Below are positions 12,092 through 23,690 of a stretch of 64,000 nucleotides of DNA, piece after piece (the stretch's first letter is position 1; every line of letters starts with the position of its first letter). The translations under genes and the position numbers were made by a program. The DNA comes from Gigaspora rosea (taxonomy: Eukaryota > Glomeromycota > Glomeromycetes > Diversisporales > Gigasporaceae). The notes beneath the pieces were generated by a model that worked only from the letters and a program-made list of their open reading frames with translations, searched no databases and had not been told where the DNA came from. The stretch covers positions 283,362 to 347,361 of the forward strand of contig QKWP01000230.1 in the NCBI GenBank assembly GCA_003550325.1, given 5' to 3'.

Positions 12092-12440
12092 ATAAAAATA
12101 TATTAAATAAGCAGAATTGTTTTATTTTGCTTGAAATTTGGAGAATAGATATATAAATTGGGTTTTTTTGATTAAAAGTTAAAATTATACATCTATTTTT
12201 AAATTTCAAGTAAAATAAAACAATTCTGCTAATTTAATTTAGGTATTAAACAAGTTTACTTAGTTCATAAAGTTAGAATTAATTAGTAAAATCTTGTAAA
12301 TTATATGATTTTATGCAGAATTCTTTTAATAAAATTCTATAAAATCTATTATTTACAAGATTTTACTAATTAATCTAACTTTATGCACTAAGTAAACTTG
12401 TTCAGCACCTAAAAATATATTAAATCAGCAGAATTGTTTT

Positions 12441-13079
12441 ATTTTACTTAAAATTTAGAAAAAAGCTGATTAAATTTTATTTTTTTGATCAAAAATCTAA
12501 AATTATACATCTATTCTCTAAAGTATAGAATATGTAGATTATTTTTATTAATAAATACAGTACAGGAACTCTTAAATCAACAGTCAAATTGATAATTTTT
12601 AAACTGTTATAAAAAAAACTAGTATAGCTAGGACAATTTTTTTCTATAGAAATGTAGAGTAAAACTTTAAGAATAAAGTTATAGGCTTCAGTTTTTAATT
12701 TATTAAGTTTATCTATTTTTATAAGGGTTTAGAGTTAACTATTTTATTAATAAACGTAAAATTTTGGCTGCTATAATTTTGGCCAGAATTACTATAATGT
12801 TAGGCAGAATTAGCAGAATTATAAAAAAATTTTTAAAAAAATTTTTAAAAAGGTCAAAAAATTTTTTTATACTATATTTTGTTTTTTTTTATTTGCAAAA
12901 TTTTCTGCAATTTTATTGGCTCTGACCCAATTCGACCCAACTTCTAACCCAACCCAAAACTTTGCCGCATATATAGGACTAGTTGATTTAAGAGTTACTA
13001 AAAATTTTATATTTAATATTAAAGTGCTATATTAAATATTTAAATAAAATTATAGAAAAGGTTTTTCTAATTCTAACTG
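12441..13079. other. AT-rich stretch without recognisable gene
   Basis: Nothing identified. A short tract near 12930-12960 is C-rich (GACCCAA repeats). Confidence 0.55.
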
Positions 13080-13345
13080 TGGTCAAATCATTAAAATTGG
13101 CCTATTAGAACATTAGATAGTTGTTTTTATTTTCATAACTCTATTTTACTTATTGTTTATATGTGATATATTGGCCAATTTGTGATCATTCCACAGAATT
13201 GACCCCATCTCTGCAAAAGTTAATACTATAAAAACTTTATCAAATTTCATTTAAAATTAATAAAAGTTTTAGAATTTGTGTAATTTTTTATTATAACCAA
13301 TTTTATTTAGTACATAAATATTAATTTATATAGTAAAAATTATTT
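13080..13345 (+). repeat. Dispersed repeat, copy 1 (inverse copy at 28905-29215)
   Basis: This segment contains ATTGGCCAATTTGTGAT and TACTATAAAAACTTTATCAA. It matches the reverse complement of 28905-29215 over roughly 260 bp, so it is one family of dispersed sequence. No termini could be defined. Confidence 0.6.
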
Positions 13346-14157
13346 TTTTGTTACCGTAAAGTCCCGAATATAAGCAACCCCCCAAAAATAAGCAACCCCT
13401 ACATTTTGAGGCCAAAATACTAAGAAAATAAAATAAGCAACCTCTTTTTTAAAATTACTAAATATAATAATATTTATTATAAACTATTAATTTTCTACTC
13501 AAATTTATTATAAACTTTATTAATTTTCTATTCAAATTTTTTAACAAAAAAATTATTCTTCTAATTCATTAGCAGACAAATTATCTTCTTCAACTATCTC
13601 AGTCAAATCTTCATTACTATCGATTTCACCATTCTCTTTATCTGAATCGTATAATAAATCGTTTTCTGTCCCATCTAATTTATTAGAAATACCACACTTT
13701 TTAAATGATTTAATAATCATTTCTGCAAAAATATCATTCCACACTTCTAAAATCCATTGACAAATTAAACTATAGAATGGTCTTTTTAAATTTCCTTTCT
13801 TAGTTAACTTAAATTCGCTATTACTCAAACACCATTTTTCTTTTAGTCTATCCTTAAACAATTTATTAATGCTTACATCCAAAGGTTGTACAATTGATGT
13901 TAAACCCCAGGAATAACAGCTTTATGGATATTATTAACAGCACATTTGTGTTTTACCATATCGGTAAGATAATGAATCCATTACAAGCAATGACAAAGGT
14001 TTATTCATAGTTGATGTTCCAGGTCGTTTGTTAAAGACTTGGTCAATCCATTCGCACATCAAATTTTCATCCATCCAGGCACTTTCATGCATACATACAA
14101 TAATCTCACAAGGAAGATTAGGAGGAATTTGTATGCCTTTAAAAATTACTATAGGGG

Positions 14158-15463
14158 TAGGATTCCGAAGTTTGATCTGGGTTTGAGTTGAGTTTGATCA
14201 AACCCCAAATCAAACTCAAACTATAAATTTTATAAAGTTTGAGATCAAACCCAAATTCAAATAAAAAATAATCAAATTCAAACCAAACCCAAATACTATA
14301 ATAAGTTTGATTTGAGTTTGATTTGAAGTTTGCAAACTAGTTTGAGTTTGAATGACATATATATATTTTTATATTTTAAATGATAATCAGCCTGTCAACT
14401 GGAGAGTGATCATAGGCAAAATGTGGCATGCTTCCATTTAAACTTTTTTTCCTACTAAATTAATGATACATGTCCACTAATTGAAAGTTGTAGAGCTTGT
14501 CGAGACGCATCTAACAGTGGTTAGATCATCTAAATCGGCCCGGTGGATGGTGAGATGTCGTCAAAAAACGATTGGCCGACTATATAAAACTTAGTGATCA
14601 TATGAAAATCACTATAGGCGAAATGTGACGTTCTTCCATCTAAAACTTTTTTCTTACTAAGTTAACGATACATGTCCACTAATTGAAAGTTGTAGAGCTC
14701 GTCGAGACGCATCTAACGGTGGTTAGATCATCTAAATCGGCCCAGTGGATGGCGAGATATCGTCAAAAAACGATTGGCCGACTATATAAAACTCAAAGAT
14801 GCAGATTACATATGAAAATCACTATAGGCGAAATGTGGCGTTCTTCCATCTAAAACTTTTTTTCTTACTAAGTTAACGATACTTGTCCACTAATTTAAAG
14901 TCGTATAGCTCGTCGAGACTCACCTAACGGTGATTAGATCAACCAAATCGGCCCAGTGGATGGCGATATATCGTTGAAAACGATTGGCCTACTATATAAA
15001 ATCTCTATTTGTTTATATAGAGATTTAATATAGTCGGCCAATCGTTTTTCGACGATATATCGCCATCCACTGGGCCGATTTGGATAATCTGACCACCGTT
15101 AGATGCGCCTCGACGAGCTCTACAATTTTCAATTAGTGGGCATGTATCATTAACTTAGTAAGAAAAAAGTTTTAGATAGAAGCACGCCACATTTCGCCTA
15201 TAGTGATTTTCATATGATCACTCTCTAGTTGACTGGCGAATTATCAATTAAATATAAAAATATATTTATATTATTCAAACTCAAACTAGTTTGCAAACTT
15301 CAAACTCAAATTCAAACCAAACTCAAATTTAACTAAAAAGTTTGCTTCAAATCAATCTCAAATATTTTTTTTAATCATAGTTTGGGTTTGGGTTTGATTT
15401 CAAATCAAGTCAAACCCAAATCTGATCTAAAGTTTGATTTGATCCGGGTTTGTAGGAACCCTA
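14158..15463. mobile_element. hAT-like non-autonomous element, 8-bp TSD TATAGGGG
   Basis: The ends are TAGGATTCC (14158) and its near complement GGAACCCTA (ending 15463). They are flanked by identical TATAGGGG at 14150-14157 and 15464-15471. The duplication sits exactly where the pogo transposase frame is broken, so the pre-insertion sequence is reconstructable. Both arms (about 14170-14360 and 15280-15450) are packed with the motif GTTTGA or TCAAAC. The centre holds three direct copies of a 200-210 bp unit (from about 14409, 14610 and 14820) followed by one inverted copy (about 15018-15240). The units contain CGATTGGCCGACTATATAAA. No transposase is encoded, so mobilisation in trans is inferred. 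Confidence 0.85.
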
Positions 15464-16540
15464 TATAGGGGTAGTTTGTTTCCGCTTGCTGTAATCGCCA
15501 AAACACAGATAAACTAATTTTTGTCGTTTCCAGTTGTTCTAATTTGAACTGTTTTGGTGCCATTCTCATTAACAGTATACGAACTTGTCATATCAAAATA
15601 AACTGGTGTTTTATCCACATTTATGATTTGGGAAAGATCATACTAATATCTTAATCGAAAAATTGAATTACTAATTTATGAAATTTGGTAATTTTTTCAG
15701 TAAGATCTTTAGGCAACTTTTGGCTAATTTTAGTACAATGGCGAAATAAAAGTTGGTATCACTTTAAAAACGAAGATTTGAATGCACAGAATTGTTAAGA
15801 AGTACCTGAATATTTATTTGCACAGGTTGTTGACAAAATCATGATCATTTGCATTTTAATTGAACCTGCTGTTACTGCAATTCCATTCTACGAAGTTCAT
15901 TAAACCATTTAATAAGCTCTTCTTTAGCAGCTGGGTAAATGAAAACCTACCAGCACCAATACATCGGTTACCAGATATAACATTATTACCGTATATTACC
16001 AAAAATAAGCAACCTTTTTTTGTGCGATTTGAGTAAAAAACCGGGGGTAGCTTATTTTCAGGGGTATGGCTTTTTAAGAAATTTGCACTTAATAGAGAGG
16101 TAGCTTATTTTCGGGTTATAAAACCGGAAGTATAATTATATATATATTTTTTTGTTTACTTACCCGAAGCAAACCTGATTTGGAATGTACGCATTTTTTT
16201 TAATTAAAAATAATCGCTATTTTTTTTTATTAAATTATCTTATTGTTATCGTTTTTTAACTTAAAATAAATCCGATAAGTTAAAAACAATAATAATAAGC
16301 ATATATGTACATTGATATTTTAAAAAATAAATTAGGTTTACTTCAGGTTTATAACCGGTAATTTTTTTATTTTTTTTATTTACTGGTAATTTTTTTTTAT
16401 TTATCGATTTTATATTTTTTTTATTTATTTTATTTTTTTTTGTTTTTTTTTTTTTTTTTTTATTTTTCATTTTATTTGTTTTTAAATTTTTTTTTATTTT
16501 AATTTATTTTTTTAATTTTTTTTATTTTCATTTTTTTATC

Positions 16541-16748
16541 TTTTTTATTAATTTTTTATCTTTTTATTTTTATTTATTTGTTTAGTTTTATTATTTTTTC
16601 ATTTTTCGCTTTTATATAAATTATATCAGTATGTATGTTTTTTTTTTTATTTTTTTTATTAATTTTTTATCTTTTTATTTTTATTTATTTGTTTAGTTTT
16701 ATTATTTTTTCATTTTTCGCTTTTATATAAATTATATCAGTATGTATG
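16541..16748 (+). repeat. Tandem duplication, period 111 bp, in T-rich DNA
   Basis: Two nearly perfect copies (16541-16637 and 16652-16748) of an AT-rich unit ending in TATATCAGTATGTATG. They are separated by a T-rich run. The recent duplication lies within the MITE at 15989-17297. Confidence 0.85.
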
Positions 16749-16927
16749 TCTTTTTTATTTTATGTTTTCTATTTATTTATTTATTTAAATTATATATATA
16801 TACTTTAATTTATATTATCATTAGTTTTAATTTAATTAATTTATTTACTTTTGTTTTTTTTTTATTTCTGAATAAATGATTTTATGGATGGGTAAATAAT
16901 GAGTGGGTAGTGTATAAGTATTATGAG

Positions 16928-17032
16928 CATGTGTATATATGCAATAGTGGAAATAAGAAGTAAATTCCCGTTATTTCCTACTATGGAAATAACTGGAATT
17001 TTACTTTTTATTTCCACTATTGCATATATGTG
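16928..17032. repeat. 105-bp palindrome
   Basis: The arms contain GCATGTGTATATATGCAATA and GTGGAAATAA, mirrored by TTATTTCCACTATTGCATAT, around a short CCTACTATGG centre. Probably a hairpin MITE nested in the larger MITE. Confidence 0.8.
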
Positions 17033-17460
17033 CTAGAGATGCATTATTCATTTTTCTATTTAAAATTTAACGGATATTTGGGTATCCGAATTTTTTATAA
17101 TTAAATTAAATTAGTGGATATCTGGATTGCTTCTCTAGTAGCAACGGGTAGCTTATTTTCGAAATTAATAATTTTATTAATATCTTGTCTCGAAAAAGGT
17201 AAGGTAGCTTATTTTCGGGTATAACAAGTTTTTATGTTTTTTGATCAAAACCAGATGGTAGCTTATTTTCGGAGTAGCTTATTTTCAGAAATATATGGTA
17301 AATTTTTCTTCGCTATTTTTCCATTGTGATACCATAAACTGATCAATACCAAAGTGATATAAAGCAGCCAAAACACTAATATGCTTTGCTTCTTGAATAA
17401 CGGTAAGTTTTCCTGATGCCTTATACAAAGTCTTTGAACACGTTGTCGTGGGTTAATCAA

Positions 17461-18510
17461 TGACTTTCGTCAAAGAAAAACCTAACCCAGATGGTAGAGA
17501 CACTTATGTTAATTAGGCACCAAACACACTACGAAGCAGGCAAGTGTTTGCTTTACTTTATTTTACTTTATTAATACGATTGTATTTAATACAAAGAGGA
17601 TTTTTGATACTAACTAAAATTAACTTAATTAATTAATGACTAATCTCTAACGATTCTAATCGCTCCTTTATATATGTCTCATTTGACTCATATTACTTTG
17701 CATCAATTATGGATCATACGATCCATTGTTCCTTATTAATTACCTCATAATTACTTCATATTTTATGTGCATCATTTACCCGCGCTGGTATACTTCTCTG
17801 TACTACTGATTTGCACCTTAATTGATACCGTAACTTACTCCGGCATTTATTAAATTACCAATCGTCCATAATTGATCAATTCGATCTCATATTCATAATT
17901 CCCAATCAATCATGTGCATCACGTGCACAAGACCGATCGTTTTAACCTTATTTTTCGGCAAGTATGCCGCATACTGTTCACCACCATGACAACGTCTTCT
18001 GACTTTATCTGGTTTATTATTACTAATAATATTATTCATTTTTTCAGTTTTTTTCTTGTTTGAGTTGACTTTCTTTTTTTTTGTTTTTTTTTTGTTTGGG
18101 GTTGACTTTGTTTTTTTTGTTTTTTTTTGTTTGGTTTTAATATTTTGCATTTTTTTCTAGTATCCAATGTGGAATAAAGTTACAAAAAAAATTTCAGATT
18201 TAGAAAAATAAAGTGTTTATAAAGTGTTGTGCAACGTTAAAAAAACTTTTAATTCAAAAAAAAGATAATAAATAAACATACATATGTACGTACATATATT
18301 TTTTACATTCAGTAAATATTTAATTTAGTATAAAATTAAACCAAAAAATTTGAATTGCACTCAATTTTATGTTAGTAACAAAGACCAATGTTATTTTTCT
18401 TTTAAAATCCACAAGTATAGATTATGCGAGTAGAATAAATAATAAATTATTTGTACTACAAGTTGGTCATTTATATATAAGGTTAATTGACCAATAAAAA
18501 ATCAAGTATT
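17461..18510. other. Unassigned insertion-like DNA, 5' side of the pogo gene
   Basis: The transposase homology stops abruptly at about 17460. The following DNA is GC-richer (17461-18000) and includes ATTAGGCACCAAACACACTA, followed by poly-T/G-rich runs (18040-18150). It might be a solo LTR or another insertion, but I could not find paired termini. The lysine-rich ORF reading over 17893-18150 is low complexity and not called as a gene. Confidence 0.4.
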
Positions 18511-18599
18511 TTAAAGTTCTGAATTTAAGCAACCCCTTGAAAATGTTTGGCTAAAATAGGTGACTTAGGGGGTTGCTTATATTCAGGACTTTACAGTAT
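18511..18599. mobile_element. 89-bp mini-element or end of the pogo transposon
   Basis: The inner pair AAGTTCTGAATTTAAGCAAC and its inverted counterpart GTTGCTTATATTCAGGACTT lie about 45 bp apart. This makes a self-contained mini-element with the same termini as the pogo transposon at 13352. It is either the true right end of that transposon plus a partial copy, or a separate deletion derivative. Confidence 0.55.
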
Positions 18600-18671
18600 T
18601 CGTTTATTAATAGAAATGATTTTATACCCTTTACCCTTAAGTAAATAAAAATAATTATACCAATTTGATAT

Positions 18672-18850
18672 ATTTTGAGGTACTAAACAGTATATAAAGT
18701 TAGAATTAATTAATAAAAATTTGTGAATTATAAGATTTTATTAAATTTTATTAACTAAATTTTATAAAATTTTATGATTCACAAAATTTTACTAATTAAT
18801 TCTAACTTTATGCACTAAGTAAACTTGCTTAGTATTGAAAAATATATACT
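18672..18850. repeat. Palindromic element, fifth copy of the 11-kb family
   Basis: The same near-palindrome as at 11035-12420: left arm with AGTTAGAATTAATTAATAAA, right arm with CTAATTAATTCTAACTTTAT and TGCACTAAGTAAACTTG. Confidence 0.75.
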
Positions 18851-19336
18851 GTATTTCTGCAAAATAGCACATACTTGCACAGTATTTTGATCATCTGTAT
18901 GGTATTTCGAGTATGCACATGTGTACTATTTCAAAATAAACCTAGTTTTTATGCACCAAAGAGATTGAATTTATTTATTTATTTATATGCTTTATGATCT
19001 AGTCACGCTAGGTTTATTATTGCGAGGATAACTTGATTCATGGCATACGAAATTGAGGCTTATATAAAAAAGTAATAGCATATAATTGTATGCAATAGAA
19101 ATTATACATTACATATTAATTGACTCTATCTGGCGCATATATAAAGTATTGCTGTATTCATATATAAGAGGTAATTATATGGGAGAATAACTGTATAAAT
19201 ATAATTTATATACACATATGTGCAACTAATAGCTGGTTTGTGCAATCAAAAAATATAATATAGCTGTATTTGTATATATAGGTTTTGAACTAAAATTTAA
19301 ATACTAGGTATAATTATTGTAGAAGTTGTAATTAAT

Positions 19337-20113
19337 TTTTTTTTTTATGTCAAAGTTCCTTCTTGGATGATAAGTTTATTTAATCACGCTTGTGGATCAA
19401 GGCGGCCTCTGTGGGCCACTAACATTTGTCACATGAATAAAGATACAACTAGCAACATGTACAACTTTTGGTTGTCTAATTTAAGTAGTCCACTTAAAGG
19501 TTCTACACTAGCTGCAATACCTGCAACCCAACTAGAGGATTGCCTCTGGTCCAAGCTTCTTCTGCCAATCCTACTTGTATCACTAGTACAACCCTCTTAT
19601 ACATTAGTTAGTCGAGGTCAGTTCCAAATACTAACAACATCCTTTTAGGACTACTTTATTCTCATGGAACACTTGGTAAAACATTTCCTGTCCCATACAG
19701 ATATTATCAACACTTCAGTAACTTACACAGCAAATAACTTGTAGTCAGGAAATTTCCTGCAACTATTACTACTACCTACCGTAAACTGCCGTATAAACAG
19801 CCCGGGTCTGGTACATTCCACCAAAAAAATTAATTAGTAAAAAAAAGAAAATTATTAGTAAAAATGAGAGGGGGTCTGATATATGGGGGCTGTTTATATG
19901 GCAGTTTACGGTACTTCTGCTCTTGTAAGGTTCGCTCCAACCCCAGTACCCATTATTACTTTTCTATTAGTCCTTTTCGATACATCCTAGACTTCCAATC
20001 GCATAGAGCCTTTTTTTCTAGTACAACTCTAGCGGCCAGGTTGGTAAACCTTGTCCCTAAGGTTGACATCCGGTTCTTTGGCTCTGGTCCAATATTCCAG
20101 TTTTGGTAGCAAA
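19337..20113 (-). mobile_element. SINE copy, antisense, 5'-truncated, 14-bp TSD
   Basis: On the minus strand this matches the 3' part of the full-length SINE at 26381-27410. The order from the poly-A end (poly-T from 19337 on the plus strand) is AAAGTTCC, then GATCAAGGCGGCCTCTGTGG, then the TTTGGTTGTCTAATTTAAG block. The flanks are the identical 14-bp word AAGTTGTAATTAAT at 19323-19336 and 20114-20127, a textbook duplication for L1-type target-primed insertion. A MITE (about 19786-19912) has inserted inside. ORFs on the plus strand here (19367-19648, 19864-20109) are not treated as genes. Confidence 0.85.
19786..19912. mobile_element. 127-bp MITE nested in SINE
   Basis: The TIRs TACCGTAAACTGCCGTATAA and ATATGGCAGTTTACGGTA are inverted and continue into ACAGCCC / GGGCTGT. 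TA flanks both ends. The interior is about 70 bp of A-rich DNA. It interrupts an otherwise collinear SINE. Confidence 0.85.
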
Positions 20114-20162
20114 AAGTTGTAATTAATAACAATATTAATGATTAATTAATATTAATATCTAC

Positions 20163-20328
20163 AATTAAGGGGCTGATATTTATTATCTAATATCTATTTA
20201 CTATAGAGGTTTTCTTACTCAAGCAATATTTACATATAAAATTTTAGCTAATCAAATTTAACTAAAAAGTAAAATTTTGCTTGACCCCTACTTCCTAAAA
20301 TATTATCTAATAAATATTAGCTCCCTAA
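20163..20328. mobile_element. 166-bp MITE
   Basis: About 30-bp TIRs: AAGGGGCTGATATTTATTAT at the left, and a right arm which reverse complements to TTAGGGAGCTAATATTTATT. A related end occurs near 49540-49570 (AAAATATTATCTATAAATAT). No ORF. Confidence 0.65.
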
Positions 20329-20588
20329 ATAAAATAATATTTAAAATAAAAATATTATAAAAGCAATACTTTATTTATTAATAAAGAATTATTCTAAAGT
20401 AATAAATAATTTAAAAGAACTTTAAATAAAAACTTTAAAATATAATAAAAAGCAATATATTATAATAATTAAACAACTTCATCTAAAAAAACAACAGAAA
20501 TCTAATTATTGTAAATAGTATAATAGCTATATATTTAATTTTATAATTGTATTCTATTAATAATTAATAACAATACTAATTACAAGTA

Positions 20589-20855
20589 GTGCATTTAGAG
20601 GAAAACTTGGGATATTATAAATATTCTGGTGAATTAGTTGAAATTGGTCAAAAAGTAGAAGATTAGAGAGTTTAAATAGGCAATTCCTGTAGTTGGGTTG
20701 CAAATATAGTAGCTAGTAAAGAACCTTCAGGCAAACTACTTAAATTAAATACCAAAAGTGTACATGTGGCTAGTTGTACTCTCATCCAAGTATAATTTCT
20801 GATAAGTAATCCATATACTAATATTCCAAAGCAGGCACTTTAAACCCAAAAAAAA
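20589..20855 (+). mobile_element. SINE copy, sense, 5'-truncated and old
   Basis: Matches the last ~250 bp of the SINE at 26381-27410, including GAGTTTAAATAGGCAATTCC, TAGTTGGGTTG and TGGCTAGTTGTACTCTCAT, and ends in a short A tail. Eroded flanking words ending TACAAGTA (about 20572-20588 and 20855-20870) may be its target duplication. It is more diverged than the other two copies. Confidence 0.7.
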
Positions 20856-20869
20856 TAATATCTACAAGT

Positions 20870-21780
20870 AAATAAAATAAAATTTAAAATAAAAATATTT
20901 ATACTTTATTTATTGATTAAACCTACTCTTTTTAATGATTCTTTATACCAAATTTTTCAAAAAAACTGACCTATGAAAACTGTATAGTTAATATGTATAT
21001 TTAAATACAACAAAATTTACAAGTAGCTATCAGGTGCAAAGTCCATTCACTAGATGTTTTGTTCTTGAAATAGAGATAAAAAAGACTAGCAAACTTTTAA
21101 GTAAGGATCTTGTTACTATTAAGCAAAGATATAGTAGAGGATTCTAGAGCATTGCCAAGTCCTATGGATATAAATTAAAAATAGAGTCTTGGTTAGATAT
21201 ATTATTTTATATAGTATTATTCATACAAACTCCTTTTGGTTTGGTACTTTTCTTTTGCACCTTTTGAACTTTTCAAAATTTCAAAAAGTGGGCATTCAGT
21301 TTATACTCTCCAAAAAATTAGCAATGTTTACTTATTCCAAACTGGAAATGTGCCTACCAAATTAGAACCAAGTTATAAGTAAATTGGTTCTTTTAAGATA
21401 AACAATAAATGACATATAAGATGTTTTGAGGCATAGTTCAAAATGAAAATTCTTTTTAAAATGTTATTTTAGATATATTATGTTTCTTTTTTTCTTTTGT
21501 ATATGTACTTATAATATAGTTTGACACACTCCATATAGTCACACCTCTATATAAGTACTAATATTGTACAATAGGCTTAAAATATAATAAAAAACTTCAT
21601 TATAGTCACATATTACTTATAAATACTATTACCAAAAAATTTTAATTTTTTATCTATTTTATTAATAATAAACCTCGTTATAGTCACCAATTTTAACTAA
21701 ATATAGTTTATAAAATCTGATTGGCCAATATTTATATTTATGTTTATTTAAATATTCTATTAAAAATTTTTAAAGGCTTA
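20870..21780. other. AT-rich stretch without recognisable gene
   Basis: No gene or clear terminal repeats. 21500-21720 has decayed repeats of TATAGTCAC. Confidence 0.5.
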
Positions 21781-22450
21781 ATAACAAATAACTTTTGATC
21801 TACTGGGCCAATTTCAATGATTTAACTACCAAAATGATCAGGATTATAGCAAGCTCAAGCCCAAAATCATAAAAACCCAATTACATAATCTAGAGATCAG
21901 AATAAATTTGTATTACTATAAATAGATTATAATTTTTTAATAAATTATAAAATTTATAGTAATACAAATCTATTTCTATCTTAGAATCTATTGAATAGAT
22001 TTTAATTATTTTGGGCATGCTAGAATTCTCCCATTGAGTGATCATTTTGATAGTTGAATCATCAAAATTGGCCCAGTAGATCAAAAGCTATTAACAATTG
22101 AAAATTAATATTTAATTGTTAATAACTTTTGATCTACCAGGCCAATTTCAATGAATTAACTACCAAAATAATCAGCTCAATGAGAGGATTCTAGCAAGCC
22201 CAAAATTGTAAAAATCCAATTACAGGATCTAGATATTGAAATAAATTTGTGTTACTATAAATAGTTTATAATTTTTAATAAATTATAAAACTTTTATAGT
22301 AACATATATCTACCTAGTATTCTGATTTTAGTCCAGTAATTAGATTTTGATAATTTTGGCTTGCTAGAATTCTCTCATTGAGAGGATCATTTTGGTAGTT
22401 AAATTATTAAATTTGATCAAGTAAATTAAAAGTTATTAATTGTTAAATAT
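21780..22450. repeat. Two tandem long palindromes
   Basis: Two palindromes, about 21786-22103 and 22106-22446. Each has outer arms with GATCTACTGGGCCAATTTCA, a middle segment ATTACATAATCTAGAGATCA or equivalent, and an AT-rich loop containing AATAAATTATAAAA. The junction around 22085-22135 is itself palindromic. No ORF with coding features. Confidence 0.75.
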
Positions 22451-22584
22451 TGTTGATAAATCTATAATTCGATCAAAAATAATTTTATAACTTTGACCAA
22501 AATTATAAAATTTTGGCTGAAATTATACCTGATACTTTAGCTGACCAACTTACTTCCTGAAATTAGCTGATTTCTGGAAGGCCC

Positions 22585-23690
22585 CTTACTATGTAAATTA
22601 CTTATAAATGAAATACCACGATTATCCAAGAAAAAATATTTTTTTATAAAGTTAATTAGTTATATTGACAACATGATTAGGCTATTGCGCTCAATAGTTC
22701 TGTTGACTAATTAAAAGTTGTAAAGCTTATTGAGATGCATTTAATTGGTTAGATCATTAAAATTGGCCTAGTAGATACAGAAATATCATCAAAAATGATT
22801 AGATAACTATATAAAATTCTATATAAACAAACATTTTTTATATAAAATTTTATATAGTCACCCAATTATTTTTTAATGATAACTCAGCATCTACTAGGCC
22901 AATTTTGCTGATCTCACTTCCTTTAGATTTGTCATAATAAGCTCTACAACCTTTAATTAATTGGCATAATTCATTATTTAGTAAAAAAAATCTTTTCCTT
23001 AGGTAATCATAGCATTTCTGCTATAATAAACTTTATTATAGGTAGAAATGCTATGATCACCCAAGGAAAAATATTTTTTTACTAAGTTAATGAATTATGC
23101 TAATTAATTGAAAGTTGTAGAGCTTATAATAATGAATCAAAAAGGTGAGATCATCAAAATTTGTCTAGTAAATACTGAGTTATTATCAAAAAATAATTGG
23201 GTAACTATATAAAATTTTTTATAAACAAATGTTTGGTTATATAAAATTTTATATAGTTATCCAATCATTTTTGATGATATTTCTGTATTTACTGGCTGAT
23301 TTTAATGATCTAACACTGTTAGATACAACTTGATAAGCTTTTCAACTTTTAATTAGTTGACATGACTATACATAAGGACGAAAGCATTTTGGGTTCTAAA
23401 ACCCGAAATTAAAATTTGAGGACAAAATTGTTTTTGATCTATTTTAGTTAAAAGACGAAATTATTTGATACTTTTTTTGAATAGATGAAATTATAAGAAA
23501 CATATCTATATAAATTTTATTTGCTCTTCCTTATAAAACTTTTAATTTTCTCTAATGAAGACGAAATAGGCCTTTTCCAAAAATCAATTTTGGTAGCATC
23601 ACTAGATATGACTAATTAATTTAGTAAAAAAATATTTTTTTTGGGTAATTGTGATATTTTATCTATAAGTAATTTACATAGTAATTTGCA
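22585..23690. repeat. About 1.1-kb nested palindrome with an internal insertion
   Basis: The outer arms carry ATGTAAATTACTTATAAATG (left) and ATAAGTAATTTACATAGTAA (right). The centre is near 23028 (CTATAATAAACTTTATTATAG). Sub-palindromes share the words AATTGAAAGTTGTAGAGCTT and TAGGCCAATTTTG, related to the core units of the hAT-like element at 14158-15463. The right arm is split at about 23365-23600 by unrelated sequence flanked by ATGACTA-like words. No coding sequence. Confidence 0.65.

Larger units (their letters stand above)
11035..12440. repeat. Array of four palindromic elements with palindromic spacers
   Basis: Four copies of a 170-185 bp near-palindrome lie at 11035-11216, 11338-11513, 11654-11821 and 12237-12420. 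Each arm carries TTTACTTAGTGCATAAAGTT and AATTAATTAGTAAAATCTTG in opposite orientation around an AT-rich centre. The spacers are themselves inverted repeats built on GCAGAATTGTTTTATTTTAC and its complement, around a GATCAAAA centre. The array is therefore two alternating palindromes. A fifth copy of the first palindrome lies at 18672-18850. No coding sequence. Confidence 0.75.
15989..17297. mobile_element. pogo-type MITE inserted in the pogo transposase
   Basis: The left end reads TACCGTATATTACCAAAAAT and the right end, reverse complemented, TACCATATATTTCTGAAAAT; both continue AAGC.AC. Removing it joins the transposase segments ..SEEKF and ..RCIGAGR in the expected order, which is strong evidence for insertion. 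Both ends carry several iterations of GGTAGCTTATTTTCGG (for example near 16044, 16099, 17147, 17203 and 17256). The interior is a T-rich simple-sequence expansion plus a palindrome. Confidence 0.78.
13553..17460 (-). pseudogene. pogo-family (DDE_1) transposase, fragmented
   Basis: Read on the minus strand, the pieces run in protein order. A helix-turn-helix N-terminal part is at 17460-17298 (IQEAKHISVLAALYHFGID and then a SQWKNSEEKF segment). The Tc5-type middle is at about 15988-15640 (RCIGAGR, then frameshifted). DDE segment 1 is at 15630-15472 (VDKTPVYFDM and RTTGNDKN). Segment 2 is at 14149-13883 (WMDENLMCEWID, LLVMDS, IVQPLDVS). The C-terminus is at 13882-13553, with SFKKCGISN, an acidic tail and a stop. 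The catalytic aspartates of VDKTP, LLVMDS and QPLDVS remain, but frameshifts and stops (for example near 13915-13950) and two insertions kill the gene. Family assignment is from these conserved strings; the 5' end is lost near 17461. Confidence 0.82.
13352..18599 (-). mobile_element. Decayed pogo/Tigger-type DNA transposon
   Basis: The left end (13352-13381) reads TACCGTAAAGTCCCGAATAT followed by AAGCAACCCC. The inverted right end (18569-18599) reads TACTGTAAAGTCCTGAATAT when reverse complemented. TA flanks both ends, as expected for the Tc1/mariner/pogo group. The interior carries a minus-strand transposase pseudogene. It is interrupted by a hAT-like element (14158-15463), a pogo-type MITE (15989-17297) and unassigned DNA from 17461. 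The right end could instead belong to an 89-bp mini-element (18511-18599) with its own TIRs, so the outer boundary on that side is less secure. Confidence 0.65.

Noticed and set aside
16261..16470. Lysine/asparagine-rich minus-strand ORF
   Set aside because: Poly-T simple sequence translated; low complexity.
17893..18150. 85-codon minus-strand ORF rich in Lys/Thr
   Set aside because: Mostly low-complexity T/G tract; no conserved motif, no supporting context.
17507..18160. Solo LTR
   Set aside because: Some composition and a TGTTA word fit, but no paired terminus, target duplication or second LTR could be found, so it was left unassigned.
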